A DNA stretch of 42,399 nt from positions 1-42,399 of the forward strand of contig JAZNQX010000009.1 of NCBI GenBank assembly GCA_045590395.1. Reading direction: 5' to 3'. A program made the translations under genes and the position numbers. This document shows positions 6,893-15,091 of this stretch, piece by piece. Each line of letters starts with the position of its first letter. Within the stretch, counting starts at the first letter, position 1. The notes beneath the pieces are model-generated. The model had not been told where the DNA came from and ran no database searches. It saw only the letters and a program-made list of their open reading frames with translations. Source of the DNA: SIG607 sp045590395 (GTDB lineage Bacteria; Bacillota; Clostridia; Oscillospirales; Acutalibacteraceae).

Positions 6893-8302
6893 ATGAGTGG
6901 TTTTTTCGGTGTGGTTTCTAAAGAAGATTGTGTTTTTGATTTATTCTACGGAATCGATTATCATTCACATCTTGGTACTCGTCGCGCAGGTATGGCTGTA
7001 TACAGTGATGAACGGGGCTTTGACAAGGCTATACATAATATCGAAAACTCCCCTTTCAGAACCAAATTTGCAAGTGAATCTGTTGAAATGAAAGGTAACA
7101 TGGGTATTGCCAGTATTTCCGATTACGAGGCTCAACCAATTTTCATTCGGTCACATCACGGCTCCTATGCTATCTGCACTGTAGGTAAAATTAACAACAC
7201 CGAAGAAATTTTTAATAACGTTATCTCAGAAAAAACCCACTTCTTTGAAATGAGCGGCGGTGAAATTAATCCAACAGAACTTGTTGCCGCAATAATAAAC
7301 CAGAAGGATAATTTTATTGACGGCATAAAGTTTGCACAAGAAGTTATTGACGGTTCTATCAGCATACTTATATTAACCTCCATCGGCATATATGCCGCCC
7401 GTGATAAACTCGGCAGAACACCTATAGTAATTGGTAAAAACAATACCGGTTTTTGCTGTAGTTTTGAAAGTTTTGCTTATCTTAATCTTGGATATACCGA
7501 TTATAAGCAGTTAGGCCCTGGTGAAATAGTTGCTATAACAAACGACGGTGTTAAAACTCTTGTTGCGCCGGGTAAAGATATGAAAATATGTACATTTCTT
7601 TGGGTATATTACGGATATCCCTCTTCCTCATATGAGGGTATCAGTGTTGAAGTTATGCGCAATAATTGCGGCAGAGCTATTGCCAAAAGAGATGTTATAA
7701 AGCCTGATATTGTTGCAGGTATTCCTGATTCAGGCATTGCTCATGCAATAGGCTATGCAAATGAATCAGGAGTTCCTTACTCTCGTCCATTTGTCAAATA
7801 TACACCCACCTGGCCGCGTTCTTTTATGCCACCTCACCAGAGCAAGAGAAATCTTATTGCTAAAATGAAGCTTATCCCTATTCACGATTTAATCGAGGGT
7901 AAGAGCCTACTGCTTATAGACGACTCAATCGTACGAGGCACACAGATGAAGGAAACAACTGATTTTCTCTATGAAAGTGGCGCTAAAGAAGTGCACATAC
8001 GCCCTGCCTGTCCACCCATTATGTTCGTTTGTAAATATTTAGGCTTTTCACGTTCGGGTAGCGAAATGGAGCTTATTACACGAAAAGCCATTGCCGAGCT
8101 TGAAAACAGTGAAAACATCAGCACTGAAACTCTTAAGGAATATTCGAATCCCGATAGTGAAAAGTATAAGCAAATGGTTGAAAAAATCGGCAATATGCTT
8201 CACTTTACTTCACTTCAGTATAACCGACTGGACGATATGCTAAATTCTGTAGGCATTGATAAATCAAAGCTTTGCACTTATTGTTGGAACGGTGAAGAAT
8301 AA
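6893..8302 (+). CDS. PurF-like phosphoribosyltransferase with a degenerate glutaminase domain
   Basis: This 469-residue protein is collinear with amidophosphoribosyltransferase (first step of purine synthesis: PRPP plus glutamine to phosphoribosylamine). The PRPP half looks intact: VAGIPDSGIA at 274-283 and the PRPP loop DDSIVRGT at 343-350. The N-terminal glutaminase half keeps the fold (GFFGVVS, YHSHLGTRRAGM) but not the chemistry. The nucleophile Cys1 position is Ser2, HRG reads HLG (L27), and the Arg73, Asn101 and Asp127 equivalents read Ser74, Val97 and Pro127 by eye alignment to E. coli PurF. The ATG at 6893 has AAAGGA 11 nt upstream; an upstream in-frame ATG at 6857 overlaps the -10 box TATAAT (6853-6858). 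It may be a paralogue using ammonia or having another role; a canonical purF would be expected elsewhere. Confidence 0.8.
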   Translation: MSGFFGVVSKEDCVFDLFYGIDYHSHLGTRRAGMAVYSDERGFDKAIHNIENSPFRTKFASESVEMKGNMGIASISDYEAQPIFIRSHHGSYAICTVGKINNTEEIFNNVISEKTHFFEMSGGEINPTELVAAIINQKDNFIDGIKFAQEVIDGSISILILTSIGIYAARDKLGRTPIVIGKNNTGFCCSFESFAYLNLGYTDYKQLGPGEIVAITNDGVKTLVAPGKDMKICTFLWVYYGYPSSSYEGISVEVMRNNCGRAIAKRDVIKPDIVAGIPDSGIAHAIGYANESGVPYSRPFVKYTPTWPRSFMPPHQSKRNLIAKMKLIPIHDLIEGKSLLLIDDSIVRGTQMKETTDFLYESGAKEVHIRPACPPIMFVCKYLGFSRSGSEMELITRKAIAELENSENISTETLKEYSNPDSEKYKQMVEKIGNMLHFTSLQYNRLDDMLNSVGIDKSKLCTYCWNGEE

Positions 8303-8307
8303 AATTT

Positions 8308-8332
8308 AAGACCACCCGTATTGGGTGGTCTT
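8308..8332. terminator. Bidirectional terminator between the PurF-like gene and lysA
   Basis: Stem AAGACCACCC / GGGTGGTCTT with a GTATT loop and T runs on both strands. The lysA stop codon sits at its right edge. Confidence 0.88.
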
Positions 8333-8334
8333 TT

Positions 8335-9630
8335 TTAAATATCCAGTTTAATTAAATCGTCAAGTAACTCTCTCTTAACAGCAAGATAATCACCTTTATC
8401 GCTAAGCATAACAACCGGTGGTCTAGCGACTCTGTTATAATTTGATGCCATAGAATAGTTATAAGCACCGGTGGTAGCAACCGCAATTATATCACCCTTT
8501 TGGGGCTTTTTAATTTTTACATTTTCCTGAATCAAATCGCCTGATTCACAGCATCTGCCTGCTATAGTAGCAACATAATCAGGCACTTCTCCTGCTCTTG
8601 TAGCGTTATAAACAGTATAATTTGACTCGTAAAGCGCATATCTGGGATTATCGGTCATACCGCCGTCTACTGACACATAGTTCGTGTAGCCCTCTATTTC
8701 TTTGACATTACCCACAGTATAAAGGGTCATACCTGCATCGGCAACGAGGCTTCTGCCCGGCTCCATCAAAATATCAGGTAGCGGATAATTTTCTCTCTCA
8801 CAAATAGCTTTGATTTTTACTGATACTTCTTCGATACGGCTTCGATAATCGATTTCGGGGTCGTTTTCAACGTATTTTACCCCGAATCCACCGCCAAGGT
8901 TAAGATAATTTGAGGTATATCCGTAAATTTCTCTGACAGAAACCATAAACGAAACCATAACTTCGGCAGCGGTAACAAAGGGCTCAGACTCGAAAATTTG
9001 TGAGCCGATATGACAGTGGAAGCCCGAAAGTTCAATATTTTTGCAGTCAAGAGCAACTTTAACAGCAGATAATGCCTCGCCTGACTTTAAAGATATACCA
9101 AACTTCGATTCTTCCGAACCGGTTGAAATCTTCTTATGTGTATGAGGGTCGATACCAGGTGTAACGCGGATAATTGCCTTTTGAACAATTCCATACTTTT
9201 CTGCAATATTGTTTATAGTATAGATTTCGTCAATATTATCAATTACAAAAAAGCCTACTCCAAGCTTTATAGCAAACTCAATATCGGCATCAGTTTTACA
9301 GTTGCCGTGAAAGAAACAGTTTTTAACAGGAAAACCTGCCTTGAAAGCGGTATAAAGCTCACCAACAGAAACTACGTCCACATTTATGCCCTCTTCTTTG
9401 GCAATTTCGTAAATTCTTTTACAGGAAAAAGCTTTACTGGCATATTCGGGCACAGAGCTTTCTGAGAAAAAATCAGCAAGAGCCGATTTATATTCTCTCA
9501 TTCTTTCTCTTATAAGATTTTCATCCATCAGATAAAGGGGCGTTGAATATTTTTCTGCCAGAGCTACAGTATTATAGCCTGCAAATTCAAGCGTTCCGTT
9601 ATCTGCAACAGTAATATTTTTACTAAGCAT
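8335..9630 (-). CDS. lysA: Diaminopimelate decarboxylase
   Basis: This 431-residue PLP enzyme makes L-lysine from meso-diaminopimelate, the last step of lysine synthesis. The PLP lysine is K66 in EYASKAF. The HCHIGSQI motif, the phosphate-binding GGGFGVKY loop, EPGRSLVADAG and the C-terminal catalytic GRCCESGD motif are all present, and the length is normal for the family. The ATG at 9628-9630 has AAAGG 8 nt upstream. It lies 15 bp behind dapA in one operon under the lysine riboswitch at 10618-10790. Confidence 0.96.
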   Translation of the reverse strand: MLSKNITVADNGTLEFAGYNTVALAEKYSTPLYLMDENLIRERMREYKSALADFFSESSVPEYASKAFSCKRIYEIAKEEGINVDVVSVGELYTAFKAGFPVKNCFFHGNCKTDADIEFAIKLGVGFFVIDNIDEIYTINNIAEKYGIVQKAIIRVTPGIDPHTHKKISTGSEESKFGISLKSGEALSAVKVALDCKNIELSGFHCHIGSQIFESEPFVTAAEVMVSFMVSVREIYGYTSNYLNLGGGFGVKYVENDPEIDYRSRIEEVSVKIKAICERENYPLPDILMEPGRSLVADAGMTLYTVGNVKEIEGYTNYVSVDGGMTDNPRYALYESNYTVYNATRAGEVPDYVATIAGRCCESGDLIQENVKIKKPQKGDIIAVATTGAYNYSMASNYNRVARPPVVMLSDKGDYLAVKRELLDDLIKLDI

Positions 9631-9645
9631 ATTTAAAACCTTTAA

Positions 9646-10533
9646 TTATATATTTATGCCCTGCTTTTTCATTTCGGCAAACAGGACTTTTTTATGCTCA
9701 TCTTCCATAACGGTAAGAGGAGAACGAACATACTCATCACAAAAGCCCATTGCCGCCATAGCAGATTTAACAGGGATAGGATTAACCTCGCTGAAAAGTG
9801 CGTTAATAAGGGGTAAAAGTTCAAGCTGAAGCTTTGCAGAGCCAGCAACATCACCACCGAAGAACTTATCGCAAATCTGTACGCTCTCCTCAGGCAAAAC
9901 ATTGGATAAAACAGAGATACAGCCCTTACCGCCCAGCGCCATAATAGGAACTATCTGGTCATCGTTACCTGAATAAACATCCATTTTGTCACCAACAAGA
10001 CGGATAACCTCTGCAATTTGCGAGATATTACCCGAAGCCTCTTTAATGCCCACAATATTGGGATGCTCAGCAAGAACAGCAACGGTAGAGGGTTCGATAT
10101 TACAACCCGTACGTGAAGGTACGTTATACAAAATTACAGGTGCAGTTGAAGCGTCAGCAATAGCGGTAAACATTGATATAAGGCCCTTCTGAGTAGCCTT
10201 ATTGTAATAAGGGGTCACAACAAGTACGCCGTCAACACCACATTCACAGGCGTGTTTTGTAAGCTCTATAGCATAAGCGGTATCGTTTGAGCCCGTACCT
10301 GCAATAACAGGAACTCTGCCTGCAGTTTTCTTAACACAAAAATCAATTGCCGCTCTGTGCTCTTCATCGGTAAGGGTTGAGCCTTCGCCTGTAGTACCGC
10401 AAACAACAAGAGCGTTTACGCCTTTTTCAATCTGCCATTCAATTAATTTGCCAAAAGCCTCATAATCAATACCTTTTTCATTAAGAGGGGTAATAAGTGC
10501 AGTTCCTATACCCTTGAATACTGTTTTTTTCAT
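9646..10533 (-). CDS. dapA: 4-hydroxy-tetrahydrodipicolinate synthase
   Basis: This 295-residue TIM-barrel lyase condenses pyruvate with aspartate semialdehyde, the entry to the diaminopimelate/lysine branch. The Schiff-base lysine is K164 in GIKEASGN, the catalytic tyrosine is Y136 in YNVPSRTG, and GTTGEGSTL at 46-54 is the substrate carboxylate loop. The ATG has TTGGAGG upstream. It is the first gene of dapA-lysA. Because DAP is also needed for peptidoglycan, shutting this gene off with lysine suggests a second dapA or only partial shut-off; that is inference. Confidence 0.96.
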   Translation of the reverse strand: MKKTVFKGIGTALITPLNEKGIDYEAFGKLIEWQIEKGVNALVVCGTTGEGSTLTDEEHRAAIDFCVKKTAGRVPVIAGTGSNDTAYAIELTKHACECGVDGVLVVTPYYNKATQKGLISMFTAIADASTAPVILYNVPSRTGCNIEPSTVAVLAEHPNIVGIKEASGNISQIAEVIRLVGDKMDVYSGNDDQIVPIMALGGKGCISVLSNVLPEESVQICDKFFGGDVAGSAKLQLELLPLINALFSEVNPIPVKSAMAAMGFCDEYVRSPLTVMEDEHKKVLFAEMKKQGINI

Positions 10534-10565
10534 AAAATTGCCTCCAAAAATATTTGCAATAAAAA

Positions 10566-10585
10566 ATAGCCGATAATACGGCTAT
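10566..10585 (-). terminator. Intrinsic terminator of the dapA riboswitch
   Basis: On the minus strand, stem ATAGCCG / CGGCTAT with a 6-nt loop is followed by TTTTTT, about 30 bp before the dapA start. Its 5' side (GATAGC, 10581-10586) is the exact complement of the riboswitch segment GCTATC (10623-10628), giving a ready antiterminator. Confidence 0.85.
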
Positions 10586-10617
10586 CAAAATAGGTGCGCA
10601 GAAAAGCACAAAAAACC

Positions 10618-10790
10618 TAATCGATAGCACTCCGCAAATAATGCGACAGTAATATGCCTCTTATTACATACTACCAGAATACCTTTTACCAAAGGACATC
10701 TTCGGCGACCACCCCTTTCACTTAAGATATTTCCCCGTCGGGCATTTCACCTTAAGCTACTGATGATAAATCGCGCCTCTATCTTTTATT
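10618..10790 (-). promoter_or_regulatory. Lysine riboswitch (L-box) upstream of dapA-lysA
   Basis: The leader on the minus strand carries the L-box core in order: GATAGAGGCGCGA (10771-10783), AGTAGC, GGTGAAA, GAAAGGGG, GTCGCCGAAG (10700-10709), CTGGTAG, TTACTGTCGC and GGAGTGCTATC. P1 pairs GATAG (10779-10783) with CTATC (10623-10627). These pieces match the class as I know it from B. subtilis lysC. Lysine binding should stabilise P1 and leave the terminator at 10566-10585 free to form, which switches dapA and lysA off. Confidence 0.93.
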
Positions 10791-10796
10791 TATCCC

Positions 10797-10825
10797 ATCT
10801 TAACACACTATTTTGTATTTGTCAA
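10797..10825 (-). promoter_or_regulatory. Promoter of dapA-lysA
   Basis: On the minus strand, TTGACA (10820-10825), 17 bp, TAAGAT (10797-10802), placed just upstream of the riboswitch. Confidence 0.85.
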
Positions 10826-10848
10826 CTACATAACAATGTTTTAATAAA

Positions 10849-10877
10849 AAAAGAGTTCGGCTTTCACCGAACTCTTT
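10849..10877 (-). terminator. Terminator of the ABC/DUF5696 operon
   Basis: Stem AAAAGAGTTCGG / CCGAACTCTTTT with a 6-nt loop and a T run on the minus strand. It follows the last permease gene directly. Confidence 0.88.
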
Positions 10878-10890
10878 TAAAATTTGTCTA

Positions 10891-11907
10891 TTAACCTGTA
10901 ATACCAACTCGGTCGATACTCTTAACAAATTTCTTCTGCAAGATAATATACATTACAAGCATAGGAAGAACAAACAAAACGCAGGAAGCTGCAACAATAC
11001 CTGTTGTGTTAATACTCTTAGAGTATGAATAGTTAAGTACGGTTGAAATAACATCTCTAACATTCGATAAACGAACCGCAATTGGCATTGCATCAAAGTC
11101 GTTCATAAACATTATAGCCAGATAATAGTCATTCCAGTGCCAGATAACAGAGAAAATTGTAACTGTTGTAATAACTACACCAGAAGAAGGAAGTGCTATC
11201 TTAGTATAGGTTTTGAAAAGACCTGCACCGTCAATCCAAGCAGCTTCTTCAAGTTCTCTGGGAAGTCCCTTATAGAACTGCATATAGATGTAAATTATTA
11301 TACCAGAACGAAGTCCTATGGCAAAAAGGGATGGCAGATAGAATACAAAACCGGTATTTAAGATATTGATTCTGATACCTGCGCCTGTAAGCGAGTTAAT
11401 AAGACTTACAATTCCAAAGAAGTCAAGATTTGAGAAGTTCATAATCTTAGGAATAATAATCATCTGGTCAGGGATAAGAATGGTAAGAATAAGGAATGCC
11501 ATTAAAATCTTCTGTCCTCTGAACTTAAATCTTGCCAGACCGTAAGCAACAAGTGAGCAAGAAAGAATTTCAAGGAATGCCGCAACCATTTCATAGATTA
11601 CGGTATTAAATATTGCAGAAAAGAAATTTATACATTGGTCGGCATAATCATACCAGGCTAAAGTGAAATGTTTTGGCACCCAGAAAACATTTGGGTCATA
11701 GAAATCCATTGCTCCTTTAATAGAGCAGGATACCATATAAATCAATGGGTATAAAATAATATAGCCCACAGAAATAAGAAGCATATATCTGAAAATCGAA
11801 ACAAAGAAAGAAGTTATAGCTCTTTTTGTTTTATAAACAGATAATGAGGAGCCGTTTTCGCCGGTTTTTATAAATGATTTGAAATAATTTTTGATTTTTG
11901 CTATCAT
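10891..11907 (-). CDS. Carbohydrate ABC transporter permease, MalG type (pair B)
   Basis: This 338-residue inner-membrane permease has six predicted spans. The EAA loop that docks on the ATPase is EEAAWIDGAGLFKTYTKIAL, typical of MalG/LacG-type proteins. A cytoplasmic N-terminal extension of about 35 residues precedes the first span, longer than usual. It is the last gene of the eight-gene operon and pairs with the MalF-type gene 15 bp upstream. It differs clearly from the other MalG-type gene at 17253-18167, so the operon holds two distinct permease pairs. Confidence 0.92.
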   Translation of the reverse strand: MIAKIKNYFKSFIKTGENGSSLSVYKTKRAITSFFVSIFRYMLLISVGYIILYPLIYMVSCSIKGAMDFYDPNVFWVPKHFTLAWYDYADQCINFFSAIFNTVIYEMVAAFLEILSCSLVAYGLARFKFRGQKILMAFLILTILIPDQMIIIPKIMNFSNLDFFGIVSLINSLTGAGIRINILNTGFVFYLPSLFAIGLRSGIIIYIYMQFYKGLPRELEEAAWIDGAGLFKTYTKIALPSSGVVITTVTIFSVIWHWNDYYLAIMFMNDFDAMPIAVRLSNVRDVISTVLNYSYSKSINTTGIVAASCVLFVLPMLVMYIILQKKFVKSIDRVGITG

Positions 11908-11922
11908 CTTACAGCCCCTCCC

Positions 11923-12843
11923 TTATTCCCATTTTTTAGCGCAGAAAATGTTGAAAGCGCCAAGCAATATTCCGAGAATAGCAATAATTATTGTAAAGTA
12001 AACCCAGAGCATTGCAGAGCTTTCGCCATATGCCTGCGAACCGATAAGGTTATACGCCTGTGAAATTACAGGGTCAGATTGCGATGTCATAAGTTCAACC
12101 ATTGTAAATACAGTTACAAGGGTAATAACACGAGAAAGCGACGGGAAGGTTATAAACCAGAATTCCTCCCACGCTGTAGCACCTTCAACCTTAGAAACCT
12201 CGTAATAAAGGTCGGGAATTGACTGCATACCTGCGATAAAGAGAATAATCTGCACACCGCAATTCCAAACAAGATTCATTATACCATTAACTGCAGAGTT
12301 AATGTACTCACTAATTGAATCAGGTAGACCAACCCATTCAACAAGCTCGCTAACGTTTATCATGTTAGCAACAACTGCTTCATCAGTGTTAGAGGTCATT
12401 GTGCTACTTCCTATTCCGGTAAATGTACCAAGTACAACACCACTGGCTATAATAACAGGCAAAAAGTAGATGGAACGGAAGATAATTCTGCCTTTAAAAT
12501 TCTGATTAAGAACAAGTGCTATAATAAGACTGAGCACAAGTATAATCGGGAAAGAATATGCAAAGGTAGAAACACCCTTTAACAGATTGTCGGTAAAATG
12601 TGGGTCAACACCAAAAATCTCTTTAAGATTTGCAAGTCCTGTCCATGCAATTTTAAAGCCACCTACGGCAGATGATGCATCACAGAACACAAATAAGAAC
12701 GACTGGAAAATCGGGATAACAAAGAATACTATCAAGCCAAAAACCCAAGGAGAAACACATATCCAACCGTATCTCTCTTTAAGAGCCTCAACGCCACGAG
12801 CCTGTATACTCTTTTTCGGTTTTTTAGTTACATCTTTAGCCAT
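11923..12843 (-). CDS. Carbohydrate ABC transporter permease, MalF type (pair B)
   Basis: This 306-residue permease starts with a basic cytoplasmic tail and a first span around GLIVFFVIPIFQSFLFVF. The EAA loop reads YYEVSKVEGATAWEEFWFITF, with Val-Glu-Gly where MalF proteins usually have Ile-Asp-Gly. A periplasmic-side insertion (GSSTMTSNTDEAVVANM and following, about residues 140-180) is larger than in pair A. It forms a heterodimer with the downstream MalG-type protein. It starts 6 bp after the DUF5696 gene. Confidence 0.9.
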   Translation of the reverse strand: MAKDVTKKPKKSIQARGVEALKERYGWICVSPWVFGLIVFFVIPIFQSFLFVFCDASSAVGGFKIAWTGLANLKEIFGVDPHFTDNLLKGVSTFAYSFPIILVLSLIIALVLNQNFKGRIIFRSIYFLPVIIASGVVLGTFTGIGSSTMTSNTDEAVVANMINVSELVEWVGLPDSISEYINSAVNGIMNLVWNCGVQIILFIAGMQSIPDLYYEVSKVEGATAWEEFWFITFPSLSRVITLVTVFTMVELMTSQSDPVISQAYNLIGSQAYGESSAMLWVYFTIIIAILGILLGAFNIFCAKKWE

Positions 12844-12849
12844 ACTGGG

Positions 12850-15075
12850 TTAACCCTCCTTTCCGTAAACATAAGAGCCTGCGGCAACAATGCCAAATTC
12901 AGTCATATAATCGGTTTCACCGTAGTTAACATAAACCTTGACACCGTTGTCATAAACAACTTTGCGAACACTATTTGTAACGCGAATATGCTCTATAATA
13001 TGAGCATCAGCTATAGCCTTATAATAATCGGCAGTTGAATTAACATTTTTAATCAAATCAGCCTTATTATCGGTATACATAATAGAGTTGAATATCTGAT
13101 ACTTGGAAGTGAGCAGACAGTTATCATAATTATTCATCAGCATATAATTAAGACCCGTACCGCCTTCTATACAGCGAAGCAAATATTCATCTTTATCGGT
13201 TGCCATATTTACAGGTGAACCGTACATAGTTACATATCCTTTGAATACTAACTGATAGAACGGAACATCATAATCAAAAAGGTAAACCTTAGACGAAGTT
13301 ACCGGAGAGTTTATGGCAGCATCAGAAGCAATTAACGCATAGTCATTAGCTTCACTGGCAAGAACCTTAAGACCCAAAGTATTTACATTATTTAAAATAG
13401 CAGTAACATCGTTTGCCATATTTGCCTTAGCAATATACTTGTTTGTATAGCTGTCAGAGTATGCGCGAGAGGTAATCTTTCTGTAAGAAACACCCGGAAG
13501 ATTCATAGACTGCGCATCTTTAACTGTTTTTTCGGCAAGACCAGCAAGTTCACCACGGCCTACAAGATAGGTATAGAACTGATTGCCTGACGAAGCAAGT
13601 TTAAATGCGTTCCAACGGGAATACACAAGACCAGCATTCTTTGCAGAGCCACCGGTAGTAATTGTAAGACCCTGACCGTTTTCAGTAAAGTGTAACAGGT
13701 CATAATCAAAATAAAGGTCAATACCAAGTTCTTTACATTTAGCAGCAAGTGCTTTAACATCCTTTTCGCTACCGATATTTTTTGCAATTTTCAGATTTCC
13801 TGCAGGTTTTCCAATATCAATACCCGATTCGCCGAATCCGTAAAGGTCAGCAGTAACGGGAAGCTTAAGAGAAGTTGAAAGTTCTTCTATAATTTTCTGT
13901 GCTTCTTTTACGGTAGTAGTTGCGAAAACCTTTGTGGTTGGCATACCAAGGAAGGAAGTATCAATAGAAGTACCGCCGACGATAGAAACACTGGCAGATG
14001 CTGTATCTGCCTTATCCTTCATTCCCTTTTCGTCAATAAGATACTTGCGGTATCTTTCTGCCATACCTACATAGCTTGCCTTCTCGCCCTCTAAGGGATA
14101 GAAGTTAACCGACATAAGTGTATCGGTATAATGATTTGTATACTGAAGGCCTTGCAAAACTTTATTAGCACTATTTGAACCGCGCAAATTGAATGTGGTA
14201 TAAATACCGGAATAACCTATAGTTGAGTTACCGATATCACCCTCAATTTTAGCAGTTTCGGCGCCATCAGAGATTACAGCAAGAACACCGCTGTCACCGT
14301 TAACTGAACCGTAAACAGGCATTCTAATTTTTTCGGTGTTTGATGTATACACTTTAAAGTAATTGTTTACAAGGGCGTCTGTATCATAAACATCTTCAGA
14401 GAAAAGCTCACTAACTTCGCCCGAGTTATTAGCTTCAATTATAGCTCCAGAGCCCGAAGGATAGAAAAGATATGAATCTTCGGCAATAACAGGTGTAGAA
14501 ACAAAGAAGGGCGCGATAGTAATGGTGTGTAGAAAATCTGCTTCGGTTTCCTTAATTTCGTTAGGGTTAACAGAAATCTTAAGGCCATCTTCTAAAAGTA
14601 TGTAGCTAACAGGAACCGAAATTGCAACGCTGTCAAAATGATAAGTTATTTTAAAGCCGTTATCAATTTTTTCAAACTCATAGGAACCTCTGTTAAGAGA
14701 GCCTACATAAGCGCTGGCAGTTTTAGTTGAATAATCTTCAGCATGAATATAGCTGATAGTAAGAGTTGTATTAAGTTTGGGATGAACAATAGTAGAAGGG
14801 TCTGCCTCTGATTTAGCTAATAAATCAGAAGGAGTACTACTATATGTCTTGCCCGAAACCTTGTTATAGAGGCTTATTCGTTTCGCAGTTTCATCCCATT
14901 TAAGCTGATAAGTGTCATTTTCAGCAAAAACGCCTGAATCAGCAGACTTATTAGCATGGTTTTCGTCAAACAGCTTAGGTGAAACAAGAACATTACTACT
15001 TCCGCAAGCAGTTAAGGAGAGAACCAATAACAAACAAACTGCAATTAAAGATATTCTTTTAATTATATTTTTCAT
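12850..15075 (-). CDS. DUF5696-type lipoprotein, possibly glycosidase-like
   Basis: This 741-residue protein has a lipoprotein signal peptide (LLLVLSLTACGSS, lipobox LTAC at about 21-24), so it should sit on the outer face of the membrane. The N-terminal 300 residues are beta-rich. Residues about 350-700 show alternating strands and helices with the look of a TIM barrel (KLPVTADLYGFGESG; CKELGIDLYFDYDLLHF; NTLGLKVLASEANDYALIAS), and the end is again beta-rich. From memory this is the DUF5696 family that travels with sugar ABC genes. A sugar-processing or sugar-sensing role is inference; no catalytic residues can be named with confidence. It lies between the Yip1 gene and permease pair B, with short gaps (16 and 6 bp). 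Confidence 0.75.
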   Translation of the reverse strand: MKNIIKRISLIAVCLLLVLSLTACGSSNVLVSPKLFDENHANKSADSGVFAENDTYQLKWDETAKRISLYNKVSGKTYSSTPSDLLAKSEADPSTIVHPKLNTTLTISYIHAEDYSTKTASAYVGSLNRGSYEFEKIDNGFKITYHFDSVAISVPVSYILLEDGLKISVNPNEIKETEADFLHTITIAPFFVSTPVIAEDSYLFYPSGSGAIIEANNSGEVSELFSEDVYDTDALVNNYFKVYTSNTEKIRMPVYGSVNGDSGVLAVISDGAETAKIEGDIGNSTIGYSGIYTTFNLRGSNSANKVLQGLQYTNHYTDTLMSVNFYPLEGEKASYVGMAERYRKYLIDEKGMKDKADTASASVSIVGGTSIDTSFLGMPTTKVFATTTVKEAQKIIEELSTSLKLPVTADLYGFGESGIDIGKPAGNLKIAKNIGSEKDVKALAAKCKELGIDLYFDYDLLHFTENGQGLTITTGGSAKNAGLVYSRWNAFKLASSGNQFYTYLVGRGELAGLAEKTVKDAQSMNLPGVSYRKITSRAYSDSYTNKYIAKANMANDVTAILNNVNTLGLKVLASEANDYALIASDAAINSPVTSSKVYLFDYDVPFYQLVFKGYVTMYGSPVNMATDKDEYLLRCIEGGTGLNYMLMNNYDNCLLTSKYQIFNSIMYTDNKADLIKNVNSTADYYKAIADAHIIEHIRVTNSVRKVVYDNGVKVYVNYGETDYMTEFGIVAAGSYVYGKEG

Positions 15076-15091
15076 AAATCAGTTCCCCCTT

